NCBI GenBank assembly: GCA_029560875.1
Contig: JAKQKB010000210.1
Location: forward strand, 1-64,000
DNA: 64,000 nt
Reading direction: 5' to 3'
DNA from: Bacteroidota bacterium
GTDB taxonomy: Bacteria; Bacteroidota; Bacteroidia; Bacteroidales; Tenuifilaceae
The notes beneath the pieces were generated by a model. That model worked only from the letters and a program-made list of their open reading frames with translations. It was not told the DNA's origin and did no database searches. Both the position numbers and the translations under genes were made by a program. Positions 45,513-52,497 of the stretch are shown here, in pieces (positions within the stretch are counted from its first letter, which is position 1; every line of letters begins with the position of its first letter).

Positions 45513-45833
45513 ATGAAGATAGGTGTTATAATAGAAACCAAAGAGTTCGAAAAAGCGTGGAACGCTTTCCGGTTTGCAGTTACTGCAAAGAAACAAGGTC
45601 ATGAGGTGAAGGTTTTCCTAATGGGAGAGGCTGTTGAGTGCGAGGGTTTAACTCACGAAAAGTACAATGTTGACGAGCAGTTAAAAGCATTCGTAAGCGT
45701 TGGTGGAGAAATACTGGCCTGTGGCACTTGCTTAAAATCTAGGAAATTGGAATCAACCGAGGCTTGTCCTATTTCAACAATGGTTGATTGTGTGAACCTG
45801 GTAGTTTGGGCCGATAAAATGGTGACTTTTTAA
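45513..45833 (+). CDS. DsrE-family sulfur-relay-like protein
   Basis: A 106-residue soluble protein of the DsrE/DsrF fold, with a conserved cysteine pair in the region GGEILACGTCLKSR and a further Cys in EACPISTMVDCV. Such proteins carry persulfide sulfur between partners. It is the last gene of the plus-strand regulator-exporter group and ends at a bidirectional terminator opposite the Mrp gene. The partner is unknown. Confidence 0.85.
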   Translation: MKIGVIIETKEFEKAWNAFRFAVTAKKQGHEVKVFLMGEAVECEGLTHEKYNVDEQLKAFVSVGGEILACGTCLKSRKLESTEACPISTMVDCVNLVVWADKMVTF

Positions 45834-45837
45834 TAAA

Positions 45838-45866
45838 AAAAGAGGCTAGTAAAACTAGCCTCTTTT
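45838..45866. terminator. Bidirectional terminator between DsrE gene and mrp
   Basis: A 13-bp stem AAAAGAGGCTAGT (45838-45850) with its complement (45854-45866) and a 3-nt loop; T-runs on both strands serve both convergent operons. Confidence 0.93.
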
Positions 45867-45868
45867 AG

Positions 45869-46657
45869 TTATGCAGTAATAGTTTCTGTTAGTTTTTCGA
45901 AGGCCTCAATAACTTTGTTATTGTTTTGGTTGTAAATACTTAATCCGTTTTCAGCAGCCTGTCCAACTTCAGCAACTAGAGGTATTTGACCGAGTAATTT
46001 GCAGTTAAGCTCTTTGGCTAACGCTTCTCCACCGCCTTGTCCAAAGATATAGTATTTCTCATCGGGGTGGGGCTGAGGCGTAAACCAGGCCATATTCTCC
46101 ACTACACCCCAGATAGGAACATTCAAATCAGGATTGTTGAACATCGATGCGGCTTTCCGTGCATCGTTTAGAGCAACCTCCTGTGGTGTGGTTACAATAA
46201 TTGAACCGGTAATTTTTAACTTTTGTACTGTGGTAAGTTGAATATCGCTTGTTCCGGGAGGAAAATCAACAACCATATAGTCGATATCGCCCCAAACGGT
46301 ATTCTCGAAAAGCTGCATAATGGCATTGGCCGCCATAGGGCCGCGCCAAATTAAGCCTTGGCTTTTCTTAATGAAAAATCCGATAGACATAATTTTTACA
46401 CCGTACTTTTCCACCGGGAACATCATCTCTTTATCGCCAAGATGGGTTACCTCTGGGTTTGCATTCTCAAGTCCAAACATCTTTGGAATAGATGGGCCAA
46501 AGATATCGGCATCAACAAGGGCTGTTTTAAATCCATTGCGGGCAAGGCTTATGGCCAAGTTGGCCGATACGGTTGATTTTCCAACACCACCTTTGCCTGA
46601 GGCAACAACTACAATGTTTTTTACTCCTTCAAGTTCAATTTTCTCAAAAATTGCCAT
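45869..46657 (-). CDS. mrp: Mrp/NBP35-type P-loop ATPase (Fe-S carrier)
   Basis: A 262-residue ATPase of the MinD/Mrp group with a deviant Walker A (ASGKGGVGKST), a DADIFGPSIPKMFG switch and the MVVDFPPGTSD Walker B region. Mrp proteins bind and pass on 4Fe-4S clusters. The usual C-terminal CxxC of this family is absent here, so cluster binding would need other residues. It is the last gene of a minus-strand cluster with NifX-type proteins and MinD-ferredoxin ATPases, like the Mrp gene beside the ORP cluster of Desulfovibrio. Confidence 0.9.
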   Translation of the reverse strand: MAIFEKIELEGVKNIVVVASGKGGVGKSTVSANLAISLARNGFKTALVDADIFGPSIPKMFGLENANPEVTHLGDKEMMFPVEKYGVKIMSIGFFIKKSQGLIWRGPMAANAIMQLFENTVWGDIDYMVVDFPPGTSDIQLTTVQKLKITGSIIVTTPQEVALNDARKAASMFNNPDLNVPIWGVVENMAWFTPQPHPDEKYYIFGQGGGEALAKELNCKLLGQIPLVAEVGQAAENGLSIYNQNNNKVIEAFEKLTETITA

Positions 46658-46660
46658 TGC

Positions 46661-47065
46661 TTAAATGAATTTTATTTCGTTTGTGATTTTTACACCAGCT
46701 TGCTTGAAAAGTACACCAACAGGGCAAGTATTCATGGTATGCTCTAGGCACTTTTCAATTTTGTCTTTTGTTTCGATGGTTTTAATATTCATGATAAAAT
46801 GAATATCGGTAATGGTTGGAGCCTCATTTTTTTGTTCGGCATTAACCTCAACTTCCAAATGTTCGAAAGTTAAGCGCATTTTTTGAGCAACCATGGCGAA
46901 AATTGTTCCTACACAGCCACTAAAGCTCATCACGCACATCTCAAGTGCTGTTGGGCCGCTGTTGATACCACCTTTTGCTTCAGGTAAATCAATTACCATG
47001 CTGTGGTTTCGTCCGTTGTCAACAACAGACTGAAATTGTCGTGTCCAAAGTGAAGTCGATTTCAT
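46661..47065 (-). CDS. OsmC/Ohr-family protein
   Basis: A 134-residue protein with two conserved cysteines, one in the long helix (FSGCVGTIFAMVAQKM) and one near the C-terminus (NTCPVGVLFKQ), as expected for OsmC peroxiredoxin-like proteins that reduce organic peroxides. It lies 3 bp from mrp and 30 bp after a NifX-type gene in the cofactor cluster. A protective or thiol-transfer role is inferred. Confidence 0.88.
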   Translation of the reverse strand: MKSTSLWTRQFQSVVDNGRNHSMVIDLPEAKGGINSGPTALEMCVMSFSGCVGTIFAMVAQKMRLTFEHLEVEVNAEQKNEAPTITDIHFIMNIKTIETKDKIEKCLEHTMNTCPVGVLFKQAGVKITNEIKFI

Positions 47066-47095
47066 AGTTTTTATTGTTAATGATTTAGTGAATTA

Positions 47096-47434
47096 CTATA
47101 TTTCTGTCAGTGCGCCATTCCTGTAACTCTCGTAAGCTTGTTCAAGAGTAAGGTTGTGAGCATCAACATAAATCTTCATGTTAAGATTTTTTAGTGCGGT
47201 TGCAGCGGTTTCGCCAGGGCCATTTCCTGTAATGAGCACATTGGGCTTTATCTCATACATTTTTTGTGCGGTTGCTGTACCTGCTCCGTGAGCCTCGTTT
47301 TTAACAGCGCTGTTATCAACTACCTCTAATTCTTTGGTTTCCTCATTGTAAACCACAATAAATTCGGTTCTTCCAAAACGGGAATCCATAATTGAATCCC
47401 AAGTTTTTCCTGTTGATGTAAATGCAATCTTCAT
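47096..47434 (-). CDS. NifX/NifB-type cofactor-binding protein (Nitro_FeMo-Co domain), first of three
   Basis: A 112-residue single-domain protein. The N-terminal MDSRFGRTEFIVVY strand, the central GPGETAATAL loop and the C-terminal LTLEQAYESYRNGAL helix fit the dinitrogenase iron-molybdenum cofactor domain (PF02579), shared by NifX, NafY and the orange protein ORP. It probably binds a metal-sulfur cluster. No nitrogenase genes are present. It is 4 bp after a MinD-ferredoxin ATPase gene. Confidence 0.88.
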   Translation of the reverse strand: MKIAFTSTGKTWDSIMDSRFGRTEFIVVYNEETKELEVVDNSAVKNEAHGAGTATAQKMYEIKPNVLITGNGPGETAATALKNLNMKIYVDAHNLTLEQAYESYRNGALTEI

Positions 47435-47438
47435 ATCA

Positions 47439-48317
47439 TTAGTTATTTGTTAATTCATCTTTGATTTTAAACCAAGCATCCTTAATGAGATATTTGGGCA
47501 ACGTTTCAAGTTCTACAATAGTTTTTGCCTCTGTCATTGCTTTGGTAAATCGAATATCGAATGGGATGTTGGATAAGTGTGTTATGTTTTCTTTCCTAAG
47601 AAATTCGATTATTTCGTCAGTCTTCTTGGGGTTTATATCGAATTTGTTTATTATACACCCTGCATTAATTCGGAAGCGTTTAATGACGCTGTAAATCCGC
47701 TCCAAATCGTGCAGTCCCGAAACGGTAGGTTCAGTAACTAGAACAACGTAATTAGCCCCCGATAACGACGATACTACCGGGCAACCAATCCCAGGCGAAC
47801 CATCCACAATGACAAATGATTTGTTCTGTTGTTTCGCCAACTCTTTGGCCTCATTTTTTACCTTAGCAACAAGTTTTCCGGAATTCTCAGCGCCAATATC
47901 CAATCGGGCATGCACCATTGTGCTGTTTACTTTAGTATTGGAGATGTAAACGTACCCCGATTTTCTGCTTTTCATTGATATTGCTTCGGTTGGGCAAACC
48001 TTTTGGCAGTATCCACAACCCTCACACGATAAAGGGTTTACAATGAAAATATTGTTGATAAAAGGAATTGCTCCAAAACGGCACTTTTCCGAGCAAACTC
48101 CGCATTGTGTACAGGCATTTTGGTCGATTATGGCTAATTCGCCACTGTAAAACTCGCTCGATAGGGCAAAATCGGGTTGCATAAGCAAATGCATGTTGGC
48201 TGCATCCACATCGCAATCGGCCACAACCGCTTCACTACCTGCAAGCACCGCCAGCGATGCCGTAATTGAGGTTTTCCCAGTTCCCCCTTTGCCCGATAGT
48301 ACTACTATTTCCTTCAT
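47439..48317 (-). CDS. MinD-type ATPase with inserted 4Fe-4S ferredoxin domain, copy A
   Basis: A 292-residue P-loop ATPase. A deviant Walker A (SGKGGTGKTS) at the N-terminus is followed by an inserted ferredoxin-like segment at about 60-120 with two 4Fe-4S motifs (CTQCGVCSEKC and CEGCGYCQKVCP). The IVDGSPGIGCPVV Walker B/switch follows. The same design is found in the ORP-cluster MinD proteins. It probably couples ATP use to cluster insertion or transfer. A paralogue lies 62 bp upstream, separated by a palindrome. Confidence 0.92.
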   Translation of the reverse strand: MKEIVVLSGKGGTGKTSITASLAVLAGSEAVVADCDVDAANMHLLMQPDFALSSEFYSGELAIIDQNACTQCGVCSEKCRFGAIPFINNIFIVNPLSCEGCGYCQKVCPTEAISMKSRKSGYVYISNTKVNSTMVHARLDIGAENSGKLVAKVKNEAKELAKQQNKSFVIVDGSPGIGCPVVSSLSGANYVVLVTEPTVSGLHDLERIYSVIKRFRINAGCIINKFDINPKKTDEIIEFLRKENITHLSNIPFDIRFTKAMTEAKTIVELETLPKYLIKDAWFKIKDELTNN

Positions 48318-48355
48318 TTACAGTTCTTAATTTCTGCTTTTATTTCTATAGATTC

Positions 48356-48390
48356 AAACCCTTTTGGGGTTTAAAACCCCTAAAGGGTTT
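48356..48390. repeat. 35-bp near-perfect palindrome between the two MinD-ferredoxin genes
   Basis: AAACCCTTTTGGGGTTT and its complement meet around a central TTTAAA, with one mismatch in 17 pairs. It overlaps the last three codons of the upstream ATPase gene. It could act as a weak terminator, an RNA-processing site or a dispersed repeat. Confidence 0.7.
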
Positions 48391-49264
48391 CACTAGTAAC
48401 ATCATTTCTTAGAAAATCCATAATTTCATTAAGCGAATGCTTCATTGAATCAACCTTGTCGTAAACCAGCTCCCCAATAGAGTAGTGCTTTGCAATTTCC
48501 TTATTGAATGGAATTTTTGTTATGATATCAATTTGTTCGTTCTGGCAGTATGTTTCAACATCGTTATTGCCAATTCCAGAGCGATTAATTACAACTCCGA
48601 ATCGTTTTTCCAGTTTACGCATGGTTTCTACGGCCAATTTTAGGTCGTGTAAACCAAAGGGCGTTGGTTCTGTAACAAGAATTACAAAATCGGCATTTTC
48701 AGTAGCTGCTACAACAGGGCACGATGTCCCTGGAGGACAATCGAATATTTGGAATTTGGAATTGGTAAACTTCTCGTCAACCAATTTGTGTGTTTTGTGA
48801 ATTAAAGGTACGGCTTGTTCTTCGCCCACTATCAGCCGGCTTTCAATGAAGTTAAGGTTGTTGGATGCGTATTCTACAGTGTCGCCCATTTTGTGGGGTT
48901 GCATAGGCAATGCCCCTGTTGGGCAAAGTTCGGAACAGGCATAGCAGCTATGGCACAGTTCCTTGAAAACTGCAATAAAATTGCCCATTTGCACTATTGA
49001 ATGGTACTTGCAGTTTTTGGTACACTCGCCACAAAGGGTGCAATTGCTCTCGCTCCACTGGGGAATCATTTTAAATTGTTCTACTTCAGTTACTTTATTT
49101 CCATTGATAAAGAGAGAGTCGTTTGGCTCCTCCACGTCTAAATCAACCAAAAGAGTGTTTTCATTTTGGCTAAGAAATGCTGTAAGGTTAGTCGAAAGCA
49201 GAGTTTTTCCTGTTCCCCCTTTTCCGCTAGCAATGGCAATTTTCAAACTTCCCTTTTTAATCAT
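48380..49264 (-). CDS. MinD-type ATPase with inserted 4Fe-4S ferredoxin domain, copy B
   Basis: A 294-residue paralogue of the next gene. Walker A is SGKGGTGKT; the inserted ferredoxin part (about 65-125) has CTLCGECTKNC and CHSCYACSELCP; and the FDCPPGTSCPVV switch is present. The start codon overlaps the CGGC gene by 8 bp. Like the ORP MinD pair, the two could form a heterodimer, which is inferred from the pairing. Confidence 0.92.
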   Translation of the reverse strand: MIKKGSLKIAIASGKGGTGKTLLSTNLTAFLSQNENTLLVDLDVEEPNDSLFINGNKVTEVEQFKMIPQWSESNCTLCGECTKNCKYHSIVQMGNFIAVFKELCHSCYACSELCPTGALPMQPHKMGDTVEYASNNLNFIESRLIVGEEQAVPLIHKTHKLVDEKFTNSKFQIFDCPPGTSCPVVAATENADFVILVTEPTPFGLHDLKLAVETMRKLEKRFGVVINRSGIGNNDVETYCQNEQIDIITKIPFNKEIAKHYSIGELVYDKVDSMKHSLNEIMDFLRNDVTSETL

Positions 49265-49700
49265 ACTGCAAACGTGTAGCTTCGTCGGTAAGTGTATCTT
49301 TTATTGCTTCCTGAAAGAATGCCGAGTTCCAGGTATTCATATTTGTATGTGTGGTAAAATATTTCTGAGGAATTGGATGAGTGCCAAATATCACTTTTAG
49401 CCCATATTTTTCGGGTATGAATTTGGCAAAATGGTTTAGCCTAGGACATGGAGGGTAGCCAACTAATAGTCCTGTGGCCAAATGGATGTGTGTGGCGCCG
49501 TTTTTTTTCATTTCAGCAGGAGCGTACTCAATATTTCCACCCGGACAACCTCCGCAAGTGGTATATCCAACAAGTTCAACATCTTTACCCTTGTACATTT
49601 CAAATGCACCCTCGCGATTTTGGAGTGAGCGGAAACATTTTCCACCAGCACAGGTATGGTATCGGTCGCAAATGATAATACCTATTTTTACTTTTTCCAT
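49257..49700 (-). CDS. CGGC-domain protein
   Basis: About 147 residues from the ATG of MEKVKIG; an upstream extension to 49751 lies inside the preceding gene and is unlikely. It has the family's CAGGKCFRSL segment and the CGGCPGGN motif that names it. The cysteines suit metal or cluster binding. It starts 1 bp after the DUF89 gene's stop and ends within the next ATPase gene, so it is firmly in the operon. Its biochemical role is not known. Confidence 0.85.
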   Translation of the reverse strand: MEKVKIGIIICDRYHTCAGGKCFRSLQNREGAFEMYKGKDVELVGYTTCGGCPGGNIEYAPAEMKKNGATHIHLATGLLVGYPPCPRLNHFAKFIPEKYGLKVIFGTHPIPQKYFTTHTNMNTWNSAFFQEAIKDTLTDEATRLQYD

Positions 49701-49701
49701 T

Positions 49702-50580
49702 TTAATCCATTTTAGTTGGGTTGTATACAATAAAACTTCCTTTGGCAACATTTAGAAGTTTGGCCATAACATCGCATTTTGTCATTAGAAGGAAGAAAAT
49801 TCGAGGGTCGTTTTCGTTTATTAAACCTTCAAGGTTTCCTTGTCCTTTGGATATTATGAGGTCAACCGAATTGTAAATTGCCATAAACTCAGGGCTGCAC
49901 TTTTTCAACTCTGTGGATGGAGCATCAAATCCATTCTCAATAACTTTTGCCACGGAGTTCATTCCCACGTCAATAGCGTCGTGCAATGTGGCGTCGTTCA
50001 ATGCAAAACCGCCCCGAACGGCGTATGTGACATTTGGGTGATTGATTGTTTCTATAAACAGTTTGTCAAAAAGTATTTCTCCAGCATTATCGCCTAAATA
50101 GAGTATGGATTTTGCTTCTTTGATTTTGTCCTGTAGTTGTTTACTATGATTAATGGCGAATTTTGCAAAAATTACCCGCCTAATTGTGGATTTAATATCA
50201 AAACTATTATTTGCCCCATAATCCATTATATTTCCTGCAATGGAGAGTTTTAGGGCTAAATCAAACGGATTTTTTGATATTGGAACTTGCGGGCTCCAAT
50301 CTTTATATAATCCTTGAGCAATGCTATTGCTTTTGATTTTTTCATCTTCAAAAAGGTCGTCAACTCCAACAATTTTGCAGAAACATTGGTTTAATTCTCT
50401 CTGAATCTCAGGGCTGGTTGAGTTTTTGAATTTCTCCAAGGTATAGTGGAAGAAATCCAAAAACTCATCCTGTTGCTCCTGGGTTAGCCTAAATTTCTCG
50501 AATAGCCGCTGGTATGTTTTCAAAAAACAACCGTAGCATTGAGATTGAATATGTATGTCGGTTTTAGTGACAGTTTCCAT
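49702..50580 (-). CDS. DUF89 (ARMT1-like) metal-dependent phosphatase-like protein
   Basis: About 292 residues from the ATG of METVTK; this start overlaps the upstream gene by 17 bp. It carries the prokaryotic DUF89 features: an N-terminal CYGC pair, a central LYLGDNAGE loop with the Asp-Asn and Glu of the metal site, and a late SKGQGNLEGL segment. DUF89 enzymes remove phosphate from damaged metabolites or sugar phosphates. Its place in a Fe-S/cofactor cluster is unusual and its substrate is unknown. Confidence 0.85.
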   Translation of the reverse strand: METVTKTDIHIQSQCYGCFLKTYQRLFEKFRLTQEQQDEFLDFFHYTLEKFKNSTSPEIQRELNQCFCKIVGVDDLFEDEKIKSNSIAQGLYKDWSPQVPISKNPFDLALKLSIAGNIMDYGANNSFDIKSTIRRVIFAKFAINHSKQLQDKIKEAKSILYLGDNAGEILFDKLFIETINHPNVTYAVRGGFALNDATLHDAIDVGMNSVAKVIENGFDAPSTELKKCSPEFMAIYNSVDLIISKGQGNLEGLINENDPRIFFLLMTKCDVMAKLLNVAKGSFIVYNPTKMD

Positions 50581-50947
50581 TGTGGTGATGATGCTCATGA
50601 CTGCCATCGCCGTGGTCGCAGTAGTTTGCGTTTAGGCTTAGCTTACCAGCCAAAAAATCGTTTACAAGGTCTTCAACCCCTTTAATTGGTGCTCCAACAA
50701 AAACATTAACACCATAATTGTTGAATAGAGTAACGGCTTGAGGTCCCATTCCGCCAGCAATAACCTCGGTTGCACCTTTTTCGGCAACCCATTTTGGGAA
50801 TGTGCCAGGTTGATGCTCAGGTGGGTCGAGTACTGTTACTTTGGTTATATTGTTGTTTTCAACGTCAACAAACGCAAATGCTTGGCAATGGCCAAAATGT
50901 GCCGAAAGCACATTGCCTTCCATGGGTATAGCAAATCTCTTCTTCAT
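50564..50947 (-). CDS. NifX-type protein with His-rich tail, second of three
   Basis: A 127-residue protein: a Nitro_FeMo-Co domain (about 1-105, with AHFGHCQAFAFVDVE and GGMGPQAVTLFNNYG) followed by a tail rich in His and Cys, YCDHGDGSHEHHHH and NGNCH. The tail suggests binding or delivery of a metal such as nickel, zinc or copper in addition to the domain's cluster. It is the first gene after the internal terminator. Confidence 0.9.
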   Translation of the reverse strand: MKKRFAIPMEGNVLSAHFGHCQAFAFVDVENNNITKVTVLDPPEHQPGTFPKWVAEKGATEVIAGGMGPQAVTLFNNYGVNVFVGAPIKGVEDLVNDFLAGKLSLNANYCDHGDGSHEHHHHNGNCH

Positions 50948-51009
50948 TTTTTTTGTGGTTTAAATTTTTACTTGTATGGTATTTTAATATGTTTGGGTTT
51001 CTAAAAGAA

Positions 51010-51037
51010 CCCTTACAGTGGTTTATTACTGTAAGGG
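51010..51037 (-). terminator. Terminator/attenuator inside the cofactor cluster
   Basis: CCCTTACAGT (51010-51019) pairs perfectly with ACTGTAAGGG (51028-51037) over an 8-nt loop, followed on the minus strand by TTCTTTTAG. It splits the cluster into an upstream regulatory part and a downstream catalytic part. Confidence 0.75.
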
Positions 51038-51102
51038 AAGTTAAGGGGTGGCTACTTAGACATCTTAAAAATTACGAACATTTGATAGTATAAACCAGAA
51101 GT

Positions 51103-51330
51103 CTAAAATCCGCCCCTAAATCTGTTCTGCATTCCAAATCCACGGCCACGACCACGACCGCCTTGTCCTCGCCCAAATCTAAAACCTCTGCTGAAGGAAT
51201 CATCTTGTTGGTTGTTTTCCTCGGGGCTTGGAGTGTTACTTTGCTTTGCACCAAAGTTTGTGCATCGTCCCATTCGTCTACCGGTCATAGGGCCTTGTCC
51301 CATAGGGCCAGTTTGATTAAATCCAGGCAT
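51103..51330 (-). CDS. DUF5320-like small protein with Gly/Arg-rich tail
   Basis: A 75-residue protein opening with MPGFNQTGPMGQGPMTG, the repeated Gly-Pro-Met pattern of DUF5320 proteins that accompany NifX-type genes in anaerobes. A central acidic stretch and a tail of RGRGFGMQ type repeats follow. It has a strong Shine-Dalgarno site (51331-51343), rare in this window. Function unknown; a partner or scaffold role in the cofactor cluster is plausible. Confidence 0.75.
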   Translation of the reverse strand: MPGFNQTGPMGQGPMTGRRMGRCTNFGAKQSNTPSPEENNQQDDSFSRGFRFGRGQGGRGRGRGFGMQNRFRGGF

Positions 51331-51343
51331 ATCACCTCCTTTT
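51331..51343 (-). promoter_or_regulatory. Near-perfect Shine-Dalgarno site before the DUF5320-like gene
   Basis: On the minus strand AAAGGAGGTGAT runs up to the ATG at 51330. It complements the 16S rRNA 3' end over about ten bases, far better than other starts in this window. Confidence 0.7.
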
Positions 51344-51534
51344 TACTGGTTGGTTTTATCGTTATACTTTAATCGTTTTCCTTTGCCTTGTCCGCCACCT
51401 GCATGACGTTTTTTTCCTAGACCTTTTCCAAGTTCCAACTCTTGTTTGGCTTCGGGTGAAGGTTCGCAACATCCTAGTTTACGTCCAGTTTTCGCTCCTT
51501 TACCTTCTGGGCCAGTTCCATCCATTTTTGGCAT
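51343..51534 (-). CDS. Small DUF5320-related basic protein
   Basis: A 63-residue protein beginning MPKMDGTGPEGKGAKTG and continuing with a GCC pair and a Lys/Gly-rich tail. The opening resembles the DUF5320-like neighbour, so the two probably arose from a common ancestor. It lies 4 bp from the upstream NifX gene. Its coding nature is supported by tight spacing and by the similarity to its neighbour. Confidence 0.65.
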   Translation of the reverse strand: MPKMDGTGPEGKGAKTGRKLGCCEPSPEAKQELELGKGLGKKRHAGGGQGKGKRLKYNDKTNQ

Positions 51535-51538
51535 ACCA

Positions 51539-51862
51539 TTATTTATTATGGTTTAACATCTCAATTACTTTCCCAATGGAGATATTCTGGTTTTTGTACA
51601 TAATCATCTGTATGTTTAAGCTGTCGAGTATCGGTTTTACCTTTATTCCGAATTCGCCAGAAACAATCTTACTTACATTCTTTGACGATAGCAATTTAAC
51701 CGCTAGGGTTCCGGCTTGTTCCTCAACTTCGCAGTAAGGGTTTGGAATTATCTCAACCGCACCGGTTTGCTTATCGTAAATAACAAAGTATTTGCAGTGG
51801 CCAAAACGCTGGTCGAGAGTCGATTCCAATGAGTTTCCCCTTGATGTTATAGCAATTCTCAT
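51539..51862 (-). CDS. NifX-type cofactor-binding protein, third of three
   Basis: A 107-residue Nitro_FeMo-Co domain protein (DQRFGHCKYFVIYD, then VSGEFGIKVKPILDSL). It lacks the His-rich tail of the second copy. It is the first structural gene after the DUF134 regulator, 12 bp downstream, so it may be a main target of that regulator. Presumed cytosolic cluster carrier. Confidence 0.88.
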   Translation of the reverse strand: MRIAITSRGNSLESTLDQRFGHCKYFVIYDKQTGAVEIIPNPYCEVEEQAGTLAVKLLSSKNVSKIVSGEFGIKVKPILDSLNIQMIMYKNQNISIGKVIEMLNHNK

Positions 51863-51874
51863 AGTCTACTTTGT

Positions 51875-52435
51875 TTAGTGATGTTTTCTTGTTAGAGGGG
51901 CTTTGCAGGTAGGACAAACCTCGTTTCTACAGGGTACTCCATAGTGATGTTTCTTTGTAAATCCACATTCGGTGCATATACACAAATCCTCATTGGCGTC
52001 AAATGGAGTATTCTCCTGAATGTCTTCTGTATGTCTCATTACTGAAGAACTACCACATAAAGGACAATTCTGTATTGATATGTTTCTTTGAGGGTTATTA
52101 AAGTCGCATCCACAGCTATTGCACTGGAACCAGTCGCTATCGAAGTAAACTTTTCCGCCTTCAATCTCAATTTGCCGACCTTCAACAAAGGCTTTTGATA
52201 TTTTCATTCGTGCCGAGGCGTATATTCGCGTGAATGTAGGTCGCGATACATTCATTAGTGCCGATGCCTGATGATGATTGTACATATCGTAATCGCACAT
52301 CCTAAATGCCTCGTACTCTTCAAAATTGAGGATTACTGGCTCCCTTTTTTTGCTATCTAAATCAGGGCCATAGGGCTTGAATCCCTTTACTATTGGGGGA
52401 TTTGTTACTTTTCTTGGAATTTTTAATCGAGCCAT
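51875..52435 (-). CDS. DUF134 (UPF0251) DNA-binding regulator with zinc-ribbon tail
   Basis: About 186 residues from the ATG of MARLKIPRK. A longer frame to 52480 would start inside an operator and upstream of the probable transcription start. Residues about 1-105 form the DUF134 helix-turn-helix domain (EAFRMCDYDMYNHHQASALMNVSRPT in part). The tail has two zinc-ribbon-like units: CNSCGCDF with CPLCGS, and CTECGFTKKHHYGVPC with CPTCKAPL. DUF134 genes often lead NifX/ORP clusters. It probably represses its own operon by binding the two dyads in its promoter and may sense metal or redox state. Confidence 0.88.
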   Translation of the reverse strand: MARLKIPRKVTNPPIVKGFKPYGPDLDSKKREPVILNFEEYEAFRMCDYDMYNHHQASALMNVSRPTFTRIYASARMKISKAFVEGRQIEIEGGKVYFDSDWFQCNSCGCDFNNPQRNISIQNCPLCGSSSVMRHTEDIQENTPFDANEDLCICTECGFTKKHHYGVPCRNEVCPTCKAPLTRKHH

Positions 52436-52438
52436 ATT

Positions 52439-52488
52439 ATGAGCAAATGTTCGATACAAAAATAATGAACAAATGTTCATAATGCAAA
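52439..52488 (-). promoter_or_regulatory. Operator-promoter of the cofactor cluster: -33, -7 and two dyads
   Basis: On the minus strand TTTG (52485-52488) and TATTTTTG (52457-52464) form a -33/-7 pair 20 bp apart. Dyad 1, ATGAACA-AA-TGTTCAT (52465-52480), fills the spacer. Dyad 2, ATGAGCA-AA-TGTTC (52439-52452), lies just after the -7. A repressor on either site would block RNA polymerase. Confidence 0.65.
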
Positions 52489-52497
52489 AAATTTAAA

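Noticed and set aside
51072-51372. Short open frames overlapping the DUF5320-like gene on both strands
   Set aside because: They lack family resemblance and ribosome-binding sites and result from the biased Gly/Arg-rich composition.
47096-51862. NifX/NifB-type proteins as a sign of nitrogen fixation
   Set aside because: No nifH, nifD, nifK, nifE or nifN genes are present; the same small domain occurs in ORP-type clusters of non-fixing bacteria.
52436-52480. Fifteen-residue N-terminal extension of the DUF134 protein
   Set aside because: Its ATG lies inside the operator dyad and upstream of the probable transcription start; the ATG at 52435 begins the conserved MARLKIPR text.
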